From the NCBI GenBank assembly GCA_027559495.1, contig JAMXSV010000010.1:2232001-2296000 (forward strand): DNA of 64,000 nucleotides, given 5' to 3'. Source of the DNA: Aurifilum marmelostoma. Its lineage: Eukaryota; Ascomycota; Sordariomycetes; Diaporthales; Cryphonectriaceae. A model generated the notes under the pieces. That model ran no database searches, was not told the origin of the DNA, and was given only the letters and a program-made list of their open reading frames with translations. Numbering within the stretch: the stretch's first letter is position 1; each line of letters opens with the position of its first letter. Of this stretch, positions 1 through 9,941 are shown one piece after another. Both the position numbers and the translations under genes were made by a program.

Positions 1-48
1 AGAGGACCAGTCTTCGCAGGAATACCAGGAGCTGACAAGTCCCAACAG

Positions 49-935
49 GTGTCAATGCCCACAACCACCAGCACCTCTTCTGCCTGCGCATCGACCCCAA
101 CATCGACGGACCCAACAACACCGTCTTCATGAACGATGCCGTGCCGTCCGACGCGCCCGTGGGCAGCCCTGAGAACTACTACGGCAACGCCTTTTACGCC
201 AAGCGCACCAAGTTCACCACCACGGCCCAGGCCATGACCGACTACAACGGTGCCACCTCGCGCACGTGGGACATGTGCAACGAGGGCAAGCTGCACCCTT
301 ACAGCGGGAAGCCGGCCTCGTATAAGCTGGTCAGCAGAGAAGTGCCGGGCCTGTTGCCCAAGGAAGGGTCGCTGGTCTGGAAGAGGGCCGGGTTTGCCCG
401 GCATGCTGTGCATGTGACCAAGTGTGAGTAATAGTCCCCCCCTAGCGAAGAAACCGGAAAGCCCAGGAGGGTAAGAAGAAGAAGAAAAAAGACAAAAAGA
501 AACCAGACTGACGGTGTTCCGGCCCCTGAAAAAGACTCGGACGACCAGCTCTGGCCTGCGGGCCGACACGTGCCCCAGACCTCAGGCGAGCCCTCGCGCG
601 GCCTGCCAGAGTGGGTGGGCGATGGCACCGACTCGATCGAGAACACGGACATTGTGCTGTGGCACACCTTTGGCGTGACGCACTTCCCCGCCCCGGAGGA
701 CTTCCCCGTCATGCCCGTCGAGCCCATGACCCTCCTCCTGCGGCCCAGGAACTTCTTCTCCAACAACCCCGTCATGAACGTGCCCCCGAGCTATGTGACC
801 ATCCCCAGCCAGATTGCCGCCAACAGGGCCGCCGTCGTGGACGCCTCGGACAAGATGAGCAGGATGGCGTTTGGTGAGAGCGCCAATGGCGAGAGCAAGG
901 CGTCCTGCTGCAGTGGGACGAACGGTACACACTAA
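49..935 (+). CDS. Copper amine oxidase, C-terminal part (5' end outside window)
   Basis: This is the C-terminal end of a copper/topaquinone amine oxidase, which oxidises primary amines to aldehydes with release of ammonia and H2O2. Two exons are visible: 49-423 and 535-935. Bases 1-48 are the tail of an upstream intron ending CAG, with a CTGAC branch point at 32-36; the intron between the exons is 424-534 (GTGAGT..AAG, branch CTGAC near 509). Exon 1 opens with GVNAHNHQHLF, which holds the HxH copper ligands. The third copper histidine is in the GVTHF motif near 681. The family's late FFxxNPVMNVPPS block is at about 755-795. The topaquinone tyrosine lies upstream of the window. The last 20 residues are Ser/Gly/Cys-rich and not conserved. 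Family assignment is secure; substrate cannot be judged. Confidence 0.93.
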
Positions 936-3900
936 TTTTCTTTTTCTGTTTTACGAAGCTGAAGGCGGTTTCCGGCGGGACGTTGTTCAATGGTACAGAC
1001 TGATTCGACCAAAAGGTATGCCGGAATCCTTGATGTCGTGGTTGTGATATGGTCTTCTCTATGCAGGGTGGCGTTTATCACTTTTGTCTTCTTTTTATTC
1101 CGTCCTGGTGTATAGCGCAGCTACGCTCTCTTGTCAGCAACAGTATGAATGCAATGTAATATCTCTTGAAGAATGAACCTGCCTCTTCACAGGACTGGCT
1201 TGAATTACGCGTGCTCGGCGACGGTCGTACTATGAAAAGGACTGATACTATACACAGGGAGACTCGGTCCTTTTCAGCTTGTCTTGAGAGCTCACAAACA
1301 AGATGGCACAAAGACTAGACGCAGTCGAACCAAATAATAAGCAGCCAATCCTCAAGGACGATTCGCTTCACCATGTTGTGGTGAATGAAGTTGATTGTCA
1401 ACAAGGCTTGTACCCGGCTGGAGTTCCCATATTATCACCGGGCGACCACTGCTGTGCGAGTCTATATAACCCGGTGTGTGCAAAGCAGGAAAACGGCGGG
1501 TCTTTCCACGCACCATACGCAGAGCCAGAAAGATGTTGTGCTGATTTCTGCAATTACTAACCAATAATCAAAGCATCTCTGTTTGGATGAGCGTCAGAAA
1601 TATTGCACCAGATGGTCCCAGGTATGAAATTCCCTGGGCTTGCCATATCGGCAACATCTCAATCAAAACCCCGGAGAAGTAACATGCTATATTAATTCCC
1701 AACGGCGAGCCTTGTCAACGACGCAGCAAGGGAAACACCATGGGCATATTGTAGCGGAACAGAGTGAGGCGGAACTCGGACATGTCAGGACCCGGTACAG
1801 CCTCTGCGCAGAGGGACGTTTGACAAGGTCTCAACCGTCTTCGTAAGCATTTTGAACAGTCGGCAGCTCAGGTCTGCGACAACGTTCGTGGGGGCGGCGC
1901 CAAGACCATCAAGCCCCCGTGCCAGATGATGCCGAGATACGTGTGCGTTCTCTTCATGCGCTGAAGTCCAGACTCACCTGCCACGTCTCGGTGAAGGAAA
2001 AACACATCTGCATGTCGGTGCTTGAGAATAAGCGAGTGGCGTTGTTGGCAGCGGTGACTACCTTGAAAGGCAAGGCAAGCGTGCGCATGATGTTTGCCAA
2101 GCGTGGCATGGGAGTTGTTGGGCTTACATGGACTCACCGCAAGAGTGGTTTTCTCACCTTGCTGGGATGGGGGAGGTGTTTTCTGCTAGACCGGACCGTC
2201 TTCGCTTGGGTTGTGCTAAGGTGTCCGGTGATTTGCGCCTACGTTTTGCATACTACATTTGGCGACTGGTGGTTCAGCCTGAAGGCTTGCGGCGGCGCTG
2301 GGTCGATCACTATTGCCTCTTTGGGTGTTCTCATCTGATCCAATGACTTCCAAATCCTGTTCTTGTATTTCCCTTCCAAGGCTGTGTCTTCAGTCTGCAA
2401 CATCTTGTCGACTTGATCCGATCAAAGGTTACCTCAAAAGTTCATTCTCGTTGAGCCTTATAGCCATGCGGGCATCACACAAATTTCTGTAAATGTCAGA
2501 TATCTTCCACACTCTTCTTCCCTCTACATTAATAGGAACAATTGGACGGGAAAACTTGGCTGGCGTTCTTACATCCCATATCATTACCTGCGATCACCCT
2601 CCGCAATAATCAAGGCTGCCGTCCCGGGCTGAAGTCATGCCCTTGCTCCGCCCGCCACTCACTTCTCAATCTAGAAGGTCGAGAAAGCAATACGGATCAG
2701 CAGTCCAGGGCCGTATACTGCTGTCTATGTAATCTAAGCGTCATCAATAGCTGTACGAGTCGAACAACCTCACTCGTTCCACGCGAGCTTGTAGCACGTC
2801 GTCAGCTCCATCCAGGTCATGCATGGGCTGGAGTTCTCAGAAGAAACTAGCCAGGAACTCTTATATTCCGCCAAGCACCACGATGCTCAAAAAGCCCTAT
2901 TGCCTTGGGTCTCTCGAGGGGGCAACAGGTGAGTCGGTCTCCACGTTGACCGAAGGGTGTCAGTGCCGAGGCTTGCCGAACAATTAAGCTTAGTGGACGT
3001 GAAATGCTTAACCAAGGCCTTACTTACCATAGAGGTTTAGGCACGCAAGTGTAACACTGCCAGAGAACGGACTCAAGTACTACATCAGGTACAAATGAAG
3101 GAGGAAATAGGTTGCTGTATGTTCAGGCAATGTGTGTGGATCCACCTGGCGACCCGCATCCCCGGGTTACGCAGATATGCACACCTTAATTAAGGTAGAC
3201 TTGGGCTCCAACCAACCGGGTTTTATTGTCGGGTTTGGGCAGGGTGAGGGGGGCTTTGATGACCTCGGGATGTCACCCCGACAGCAACGGCATGCACAAA
3301 GCTCCGAAAACCGCACAGTGAGAAGACCTCGACCTGAGACTCCGTACTGGGTAAGTCTCACGGTGGACTGGACGTGTAGGGCTTCACATTCTGGTGGTTG
3401 TTGAATGTGGTCCTTTGAGGGCGGCCCGAGTACGAGATCAAGCCTTCATTTCTCTGGGCCATTGTTGAGATATTTGCTCAGTGAACGATGCCCGCGGTGC
3501 GCCATACACGTTTGATATCACTTTCTGTACGATCAAAGTACTGTTTGTGCCCCCCCCAGTGAAGGCCCCACTCCAGGCCGTTTCAGATCAAGCATTGAGA
3601 GTAGTCCATAAAGAGAAGTTGTGATTTTTTTCTTTTCAAAGGAAGTAAAGAGGCTATAGCCGGCATGTGGGCTCCTTTACATGGTCCTGAGCCGCGAAAA
3701 CAGGGCATATCGCCGGAGTGTGATTCGACGAACCCATATTAGGTCTGCGGCTCGTACTTTGGAGCCGCATAAGGCAACGCAACCAAAGACTTAGTGAGGT
3801 TGGATTCGATCTTGGGGCGTCTATGCGAGGCAATCAATCTCGAGATCGAGGAGGCTGCCGAGCTTGAAGGTGTCATCAGTGGGCCGGTTGGCCCTGGAAC

Positions 3901-4723
3901 CGCCGCCCGCTCACAGCGCCACGATCAGCACTCGACGTGCGAAGTGATGACCGACTTTGGCAACTGGAATATATAGTAGCCACACCTTTGAAACAATGAA
4001 CCGTCAATCGCTTCTAGAATGATGTTCTACGTGGAGATCACCGACTAATGTTTCTACCTGGAGAATCAGAGAGGGGCTTCTTTCCGTAATAAATACTGTT
4101 CCATATTGTTCATGACACATAATATGGTATGATGAGGAGGGAGTCTCCTGGGTAACATCTCAACTTTGTTGGACCGCGTCACACTCAAGACCTTGAGGCA
4201 CATGATACTCCACAGAATGTCGCCGAATCCCCGATGAGGTACCTGATGAGCAACCCTGGTGTGATGTGTGTGATTCCTCTCGAGTTTTTGGTGTCCCCGC
4301 CACTGAGCTTGCTGGCGTTGTAATCTTTCGAAGTACCTTAGGGGAAGTATCCTGACTTGAATTGCTTGGCATGTATCCGAAGGGGAAGGTAATTGTATCT
4401 ATCTCGTGAAGTCGTGATCCTTTTCCCCTCTGCGTTCCGTTGAGAGGGGGGAAGGGATGGCTAAACGCTCACGGCTCCGCCCTATATCGTGAAGACTGCC
4501 GGAAAGATGATGAGACGATGAAATATGATCCTGACATGTATAAGAGGTTTCCTGTAGACTTAGGAGTCCAGCTGATTTCTATATAAGACGGCCATGCCCT
4601 CTCCATAACAACCGTCAAATTTCTTATCCCAACTCATCCCAGAGCAATCACAACTCCCCCTAATTCTTTATACCCTCTCTCATTATAATCTTGTAAATCA
4701 TTACAGTTCTTCTTCGTAGCAAG
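936..4723. other. 3.8-kb spacer without a recognisable gene
   Basis: Only short open frames occur here (the longest is about 139 codons at 1919-2338, with no family resemblance). I see no transposase or reverse-transcriptase motif, no terminal repeat and no tRNA-like box. A C8 tract lies at 3550-3557. The last 150 bases hold the promoter of the G1 peptidase gene. Confidence 0.6.
4580..4587 (+). promoter_or_regulatory. TATA-like element of the G1 peptidase gene
   Basis: TATATAAG lies about 140 bases upstream of the ATG at 4724, followed by a pyrimidine- and A-rich leader. Position and sequence suit a core promoter of a secreted-enzyme gene. This is inference from sequence only. Confidence 0.4.
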
Positions 4724-5843
4724 ATGAAGTACACCGCCGCCCTCGCAGCCCTCGCCACCCTCGTCGCCGCCGCCCCCAACGGCATCATCGACATCGGCGA
4801 CGGCGTCAAGCTCGTGCCTCGCGAGCCCCGCGCACACACCCGTCTGGAGCGCCTCCGGACCTTCCGCCGCGGCCTGATGGAGGGCATCGAGTCCGGCGAC
4901 AGGAACACCAGTGATGTTTCGTACGACAGCAACTGGGCTGGCGCCGTCAAGATCGGCACCGGACTGAGCGATGTCACTGGCACTATTGTAAGCAGGACAA
5001 CACCGAATCGACATGGGGAAATATAATAATTACACCGCGTCGAAGAAAACGACGACAATTATGATAATTATGAGCCAGCTGGCTGACCAGATTCACGCCA
5101 CAGGTCGTGCCCACCCCCCTCTGTTCCCAGTGGAGGCAGCGCCTCGTCCAAGTACGCCGCCTCTGCCTGGGTTGGCATTGACGGAGACACCTGCACGTCT
5201 GCTATTCTCCAGACTGGTGTTGACTTTTACGCCGGCCGTGGCGGAGTTTCTTTCGGTGCGTCTCTGCTTTTCTTTTCTTCTTTGCCCGCTTGCTCTTCTC
5301 TGATAATTCTCGACTATCTGCAGATGCTTGGTACGAGTGGTACCCCGACTACGCCTACGACTTCTCCGGCTTCTCCGTCTCTGCTGGAGATACCATCGTC
5401 ATGACCGCATCGGCCAGCACTCTCAGAGCCGGCACCGTCACGCTCGAGAACACGGCAAGTCCTCTCCGCCCTCCTCATGATCACACCCCGACCCTTAGAT
5501 ACATACATGTATTATACAACAAGATAAAGAAAGACAGACGAGGCTACAAAATGCTAATCAAATCCCCCCCCACCAAAATTATAGACCACCGGCAAGAAGG
5601 TCACCCAGTCCTTCTCCGCCGAGACCGACGAGCTCTGCGAGTACAACGCCGAGTGGATCGTCGAGGACTTTGAGTCCGGCAGCAGCCTGGTCAACTTTGC
5701 CGACTTTGGCACCGTCACCTTCAAGGACTGCTCCCCCCTCCGTGTCGGGCTCGACCATCGTCGACATCCGCCAGAGCCGCGAGGTCCTGACCGACTGCTC
5801 CACATCGGGCACCGCCACCGTCACCTGCGAGTACGTTGGTTAG
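4724..5843 (+). CDS. Secreted G1 glutamic peptidase (eqolisin), broken by two C-run frameshifts
   Basis: This is a pepstatin-insensitive acid peptidase of family G1 (scytalidoglutamic peptidase/aspergillopepsin II type), secreted and active at low pH. Exons are 4724-4987, 5104-5255, 5324-5454 and 5585-5843. The start ATG opens a signal peptide (MKYTAALAALATLVAAAP). The catalytic Gln is in AILQTGVDF (exon 2) and the catalytic Glu in YNAEWIVEDFE (exon 4); the AWYEWYPDYAYDF block is classic for the family. The third intron (5455-5584) uses a GC donor (GCAAGT). Two single-base insertions break the frame, at C6 5114-5119 and C6 5733-5738. Ignoring one C in each gives a 267-residue preproprotein, normal for the family, with all splice phases matching. 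It is either a pseudogene or, more likely, the base counts are wrong. Confidence 0.88.
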
Positions 5844-6413
5844 AATGACAGAGTCAAGCTCAATACTTTCATGAGCAGTTGGAGTGGGACAGACCTTGTT
5901 CGATCTTGAGGCTTTCCCTGATGAAGGTGACGGATCTGGCTCGACTGTTTCAGATATTATCTTGCGCGCCAGCATTTGCAAAATGTTGCTGCTGCACAAA
6001 CTTCACTCTCACCTGAGCAGAAGTTTATTACTTGCCTTCTCACTACTTTGTACATATTTTCTGGTATATTGTGATGCTGGATGTACACAATAAAGCTTTG
6101 ACATTAACTGGAATCATCATTCAACGTCTTCCCAACCAATTGTCCGAGTTATGTCGACCTCCTGCCCGAGCTTGAGGTGAACTTGAGTCTCCCCATCTCT
6201 CAACAGCCAGCAAAGATCAGAATCTCATGAGCAAGGATAACGCTGATTCAAAATTTATTAATCTGAGGACTTTAAGCTATTTGCAACATTACTTGTGTCC
6301 ATCGCTATGTACGAAAATCAAAGACAGGTTATACGCTGCCTCAAAAGTTCCGACACCAGTACAGATCGAGATGCGGAGACCAAGCTGTACTGACGAATGC
6401 CCAAAGCCAGAAG
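5844..6413. other. 3' region of the G1 peptidase gene / convergent spacer
   Basis: This spacer lies between convergent genes. It is AT-richer than its neighbours and contains an AATAAA at 6089-6094. I see no coding signal. Confidence 0.5.
6089..6094 (+). terminator. AATAAA poly(A)-signal-like hexamer
   Basis: A canonical AATAAA lies about 245 bases after the G1 peptidase stop and follows a TTTGTACATATTTT-like AT-rich stretch, as expected for a fungal 3' end. The cleavage site cannot be placed. Confidence 0.35.
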
Positions 6414-7272
6414 CTACCTCTTGCTGAAACGGCTTTTGAATCTGTCTCTCAACGACTTCAGAGACGCGCGGAGTCGATTCTGAGACCGGGCCCAATAAGA
6501 ACTGGACGGTGCTGTCGCTGGGCTTGATGCGTGTGCGGGGCTTTGTGACATTTCAGCCATGGAGGCCATTTCTCCTTCTTCCGACAAACTTGGGCTAGGA
6601 GGTACCGGCGACCTCACCAGTCTCGGCCGAGGAGAGCCACGTTCCAGGCTTGCGCTGGATTGTGTAGGTGATTCCTGAACTGCGGCCATCCTGCTTGTCG
6701 CACCCGAGGCAATGTCCCCGCCCCAAGCTGTCCATGCTGCGGGCAGTCGTGCCCGGCTTGGAGGCGTAGAGAAAGACACTCTGGACGATTTGGGTGTCGT
6801 TGGAGACGACTTTTCAGGCTGTTTAGATCCACCTAGTGGTCCGAACAATGCCACAACCCAATCCCAGTCGTCTCCGTCAGCATCCTCGCATTCAATCTCA
6901 CCAGCTTCGTGCTTCTTGACTTCATGCGTGGACCTGAACTTTGCAGAGACTTGTTGATGTGCCTTGCCACCACCCTCATCCCCTTGGTTGGCCGGATGCT
7001 TTTCTGCGACTGATTCTCTGACGATCGGGTAGTCAAAGAAGGAGGAGCCTTGGCATATTCGACCTCTTTCATCTCGCTGTTCCCCCCAGCGCATCAATGA
7101 ATGGCTTCATAGTCTTTCTGTTGACTCGGATCCAGTTTGGGCCTTTGTGCTCCCAACCACACCGACCAACTGATGTCTCTGCTCGATCCATTATCATCGT
7201 GCCATAGCGTGTCTTTGGCTTGTCATCCCCTAGCCCATGCAGTGAGTCGCCACGCATCAGCGTCCGAAACAT
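6414..7272 (-). CDS. Hypothetical reading frame directly after the SGNH hydrolase, with one G-run frameshift
   Basis: The SGNH stop codon TAG (7275-7273) is followed at once and in the same frame by ATG (7272). That frame stays open to 7070. The longer open frame to 6414 is reached by skipping one G of a G6 run (C6 on the + strand, 7082-7087). The joined product would be about 285 residues. It has a Trp/Asp-rich patch (DADGDDWDWVVALFG), then Ser/Pro-rich low complexity, and a very basic C-terminus (RASLKSLRDRFKSRFSKR). I recognise no domain. Without the shift, the nearest internal ATG (7094) gives about 226 codons. It may be a 3' extension of the SGNH gene (through an unseen intron or stop readthrough), a separate gene, or non-coding 3' sequence. 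Confidence 0.3.
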
Positions 7273-8787
7273 CTAGTCAGCGTGGATTAACATGGCCATC
7301 ACTTCAGGAAAGAGTGTGTCCATCCATCGCCGGTAGCCCTCCAGGTTCAGATGAACATGATCTTCCAGATGTGTATCAGGGTCGATCCCCTCAGGCACGG
7401 GCAGGAACATGATTCGCGGCGCGGCTTGTCTCGCGGGCGGAACAAGATCCCACCAATTGGGCTTGAACTGAGGCATCGTGGGATCTCGGCCGTCTGAGTG
7501 CGTAGCCGTAATCTCAATTAATCTGCCTGGACCCTCCTTGTCATGCGGTCCTGTTTCCGACATTGCTGCGCTTATGGCTGAATCGCGTCGTTCTTCGTCA
7601 TCAAAGTATCCCATGGCCTCCTGATTGTTTTGCTGTGTCGCCGCTTGGAGGGTAAGTGGTGATACAAAGTCAACCCGATTCATCTGAGGATCCACATGAG
7701 CTGTCTCGATAGTCCAGTCCTCTGGCTGTTTCCCCTTGGCTTTCTTGGAGATCTGCGTCTCTTGAAGCGTGTCTGGTTCGCCGTGACATCTTGCGGAATC
7801 TCCAGAGCAATCTCTCTCGTCCCGCCAGGCATGTGGGGTTGATGGCCCGGCTTGGTCGGAAACCTCGACCAGTCCGTGTATCTCCTCGTCCACAAAAGAT
7901 CCGAAACTAGAACCTTCCGATTCCCCTTCGCTTGTGCTTTTATCTTTTTCAGCCTGCAGCAACAGAACCCCAGTCGGCAGACCGGGAAATGCCCGGGCGA
8001 GCTCGTCAACAAGCGCCCTGAGTTTCGTATTGGCCTGATCAACAAGACTGTCCGGGATGTCTTTGCGATAAAATAGGCCCGTCAGCAATATTGAGGTTCC
8101 CGGTGCAGGTGCCCGCAGTAAAGCAGTCAGGAGGACCCGCAAGGCGTCGATGCTGTGGTCAGAGAGGCCCTCTTTCTTGTGCAGATTATTAGTGCCGCAG
8201 TGAACAACCCAGAGCCTCACATTGCCCCTCCGCCGTGCAAGAGCATCGAGAAGTCCTGGCAGTTTGGCATCAGGGTCGCCAAGGAGCCGAAAGAGGATGT
8301 TCTCGATCTTGTCCCCGCCGCAACCACCATTCAGCACGGAGCCGAGTCTGCCAAACGCCTTGCATTCCGAGTCCTCTGTGATCTTGTACAGGCCCCCAAG
8401 CCTGGAAACGGCCCTGAGCAACGGTTTCCACCTGTCATCACAGCTCAGAGTCTCCAGCTGGTCTTCAGTCATCATCGTGTGCGATGGCCACAGCTCGAGG
8501 CTTCCGGATCGCCCCGTGGTTGTCATGCGCTCGATCATGGAGTCGCCGAGAAGCACCACGACGGGTGTTCTGTTTGTCTTCGCGAGCTTCGGTAGGTGGT
8601 CATCACGCGAGGTCTCCAGGGAGCGCTGCTTGGCTCGAGATAACTGTCTGGCAGCTGCGAGCCACGGCGAAGGCATAGTAGCTGCTGGCGATGGCGTTGA
8701 ATCACGCATGGCCAAGTGGTTGTCTTGCGAGGCTCTGTGCTGAGATAAAGAGTAATCAAGAAAATCAACGGGATTCGAAAGCATCAC
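7273..8787 (-). CDS. SGNH/GDSL hydrolase, PAF-acetylhydrolase IB beta-like
   Basis: This single open frame of 504 codons encodes an SGNH-fold esterase or acylhydrolase. Block I is VVVLLGDSMIERM, with nucleophile Ser83. Block II is NGGCGGDKIENILFRL (about 153-168). Block III is VVHCGTNNL (Asn200). Block V is DHVHLNLEGY, giving the Asp476-x-x-His479 pair near the end. Order and spacing of blocks I-III resemble the eukaryotic PAF-AH Ib catalytic subunit. A Ser/Glu/Gln-rich segment of about 170 residues (about 281-450) is inserted between the core and block V, so the protein is roughly twice the usual length. No signal peptide is visible, so a cytosolic location is likely. Met27 or Met38 are alternative starts. 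Substrate is unknown. Confidence 0.8.
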   Translation of the reverse strand: MMLSNPVDFLDYSLSQHRASQDNHLAMRDSTPSPAATMPSPWLAAARQLSRAKQRSLETSRDDHLPKLAKTNRTPVVVLLGDSMIERMTTTGRSGSLELWPSHTMMTEDQLETLSCDDRWKPLLRAVSRLGGLYKITEDSECKAFGRLGSVLNGGCGGDKIENILFRLLGDPDAKLPGLLDALARRRGNVRLWVVHCGTNNLHKKEGLSDHSIDALRVLLTALLRAPAPGTSILLTGLFYRKDIPDSLVDQANTKLRALVDELARAFPGLPTGVLLLQAEKDKSTSEGESEGSSFGSFVDEEIHGLVEVSDQAGPSTPHAWRDERDCSGDSARCHGEPDTLQETQISKKAKGKQPEDWTIETAHVDPQMNRVDFVSPLTLQAATQQNNQEAMGYFDDEERRDSAISAAMSETGPHDKEGPGRLIEITATHSDGRDPTMPQFKPNWWDLVPPARQAAPRIMFLPVPEGIDPDTHLEDHVHLNLEGYRRWMDTLFPEVMAMLIHAD

Positions 8788-9941
8788 ATTTGAGTCTTGC
8801 CGCCGTTCTCATGGGTAGTAATACTATAAGAGACGCAAAAGATGGTATTGGAACGAATGTGGTGGCTCTCGGCGGGTCGATACATGGATTTTGATGAAGC
8901 AATTACAATTTATAACAAACAAAGGGCCGTGGGGAAAGATCACGATAGAGGGACTGGGTGCGCCGCCGCTGTTGTTGTTGCTCGGCTGTGGCTAATCGCT
9001 TCAAGGAATCCACCGAAGTGCAACAGTGAGAATCTTGGAAGGCGCAGCAGGGCTGAGATTGGCGAGGGAAGGCCATGTCGACTGGTGACTCACTCACCGG
9101 GCCTACCTCAGTTCTCGCGAATGACATGAACAAGAAGCCACGATGAGTGTGAGAGGATTGAAGAGGTCGGAAACTATGAGGAAGCTCAGTGTGGAAACCA
9201 CTTCTTCCCCGGCTCTGAAATTCGGAAGCTGTGCATGACCGTTCCTCCTGAGCGGACTCTCCACATGCAGTAAAGCCATATCAGACGAAGAATAAGAGCG
9301 AATGGAGATGAAGTATCTCTATATTGCAGGAAAGTGCATCAAAGGTGCATCAATAACAACCTAGAGGAGCCACGGTCCCATATCATGACGTTGGTGGATG
9401 AATAGCATGGCTGTCCAGGAAGACCGTCGTCTTCAGGGTTGGGGTCATGAGGCACGGCGTATCGATAGGGACTAAGCTCAGCCCCACCCAACCTCAGCTA
9501 CTACAAGTCTCGAAATTTTTCCATGCAAGTGCCTTTTTCTTCCTCTCTTTTCTTCTCCAACACCACCCACCCTTCTACGTCGCAGGGGCTCACTCGACTC
9601 TCGACGCGCCCATGGCACACCTATGGGCTTCTAACATCAAGGTAGGCATTGAACTCTTCTCATTCTCCTCCGCGGAGTGTTCCTTTTTCTTTTTTTTCTT
9701 CCACCTTGCAAAATGATGAACACACTTCTTAAGAACGGCCAACTGAAAGTCAAACCCATGTTGATCCAACTTATATCAAGCTCAACAGTCTGAATTCTTT
9801 GCAAACATCTGTCCTTTTTTATATCTTCCTGGTTGTGGCGAGCCCTTCTTGGGCATCCCTGACTGAGCACAGAAAAGGGCTAACAACAAGATATACACAG
9901 TGACGCAGGATAATATAAACCCCTCCCCTTCCCCCAACGGC
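8788..9941. other. Spacer between SGNH gene and beta-lactamase-like gene
   Basis: This holds the 5' flank of the SGNH gene and the 3' flank of the next gene. There are pyrimidine-rich stretches (9538-9560, 9683-9702). I see no coding or RNA signal. Confidence 0.5.

Noticed and set aside
1919..2338. 139-codon open frame (+) in the left spacer
   Set aside because: No recognisable motif; isolated.
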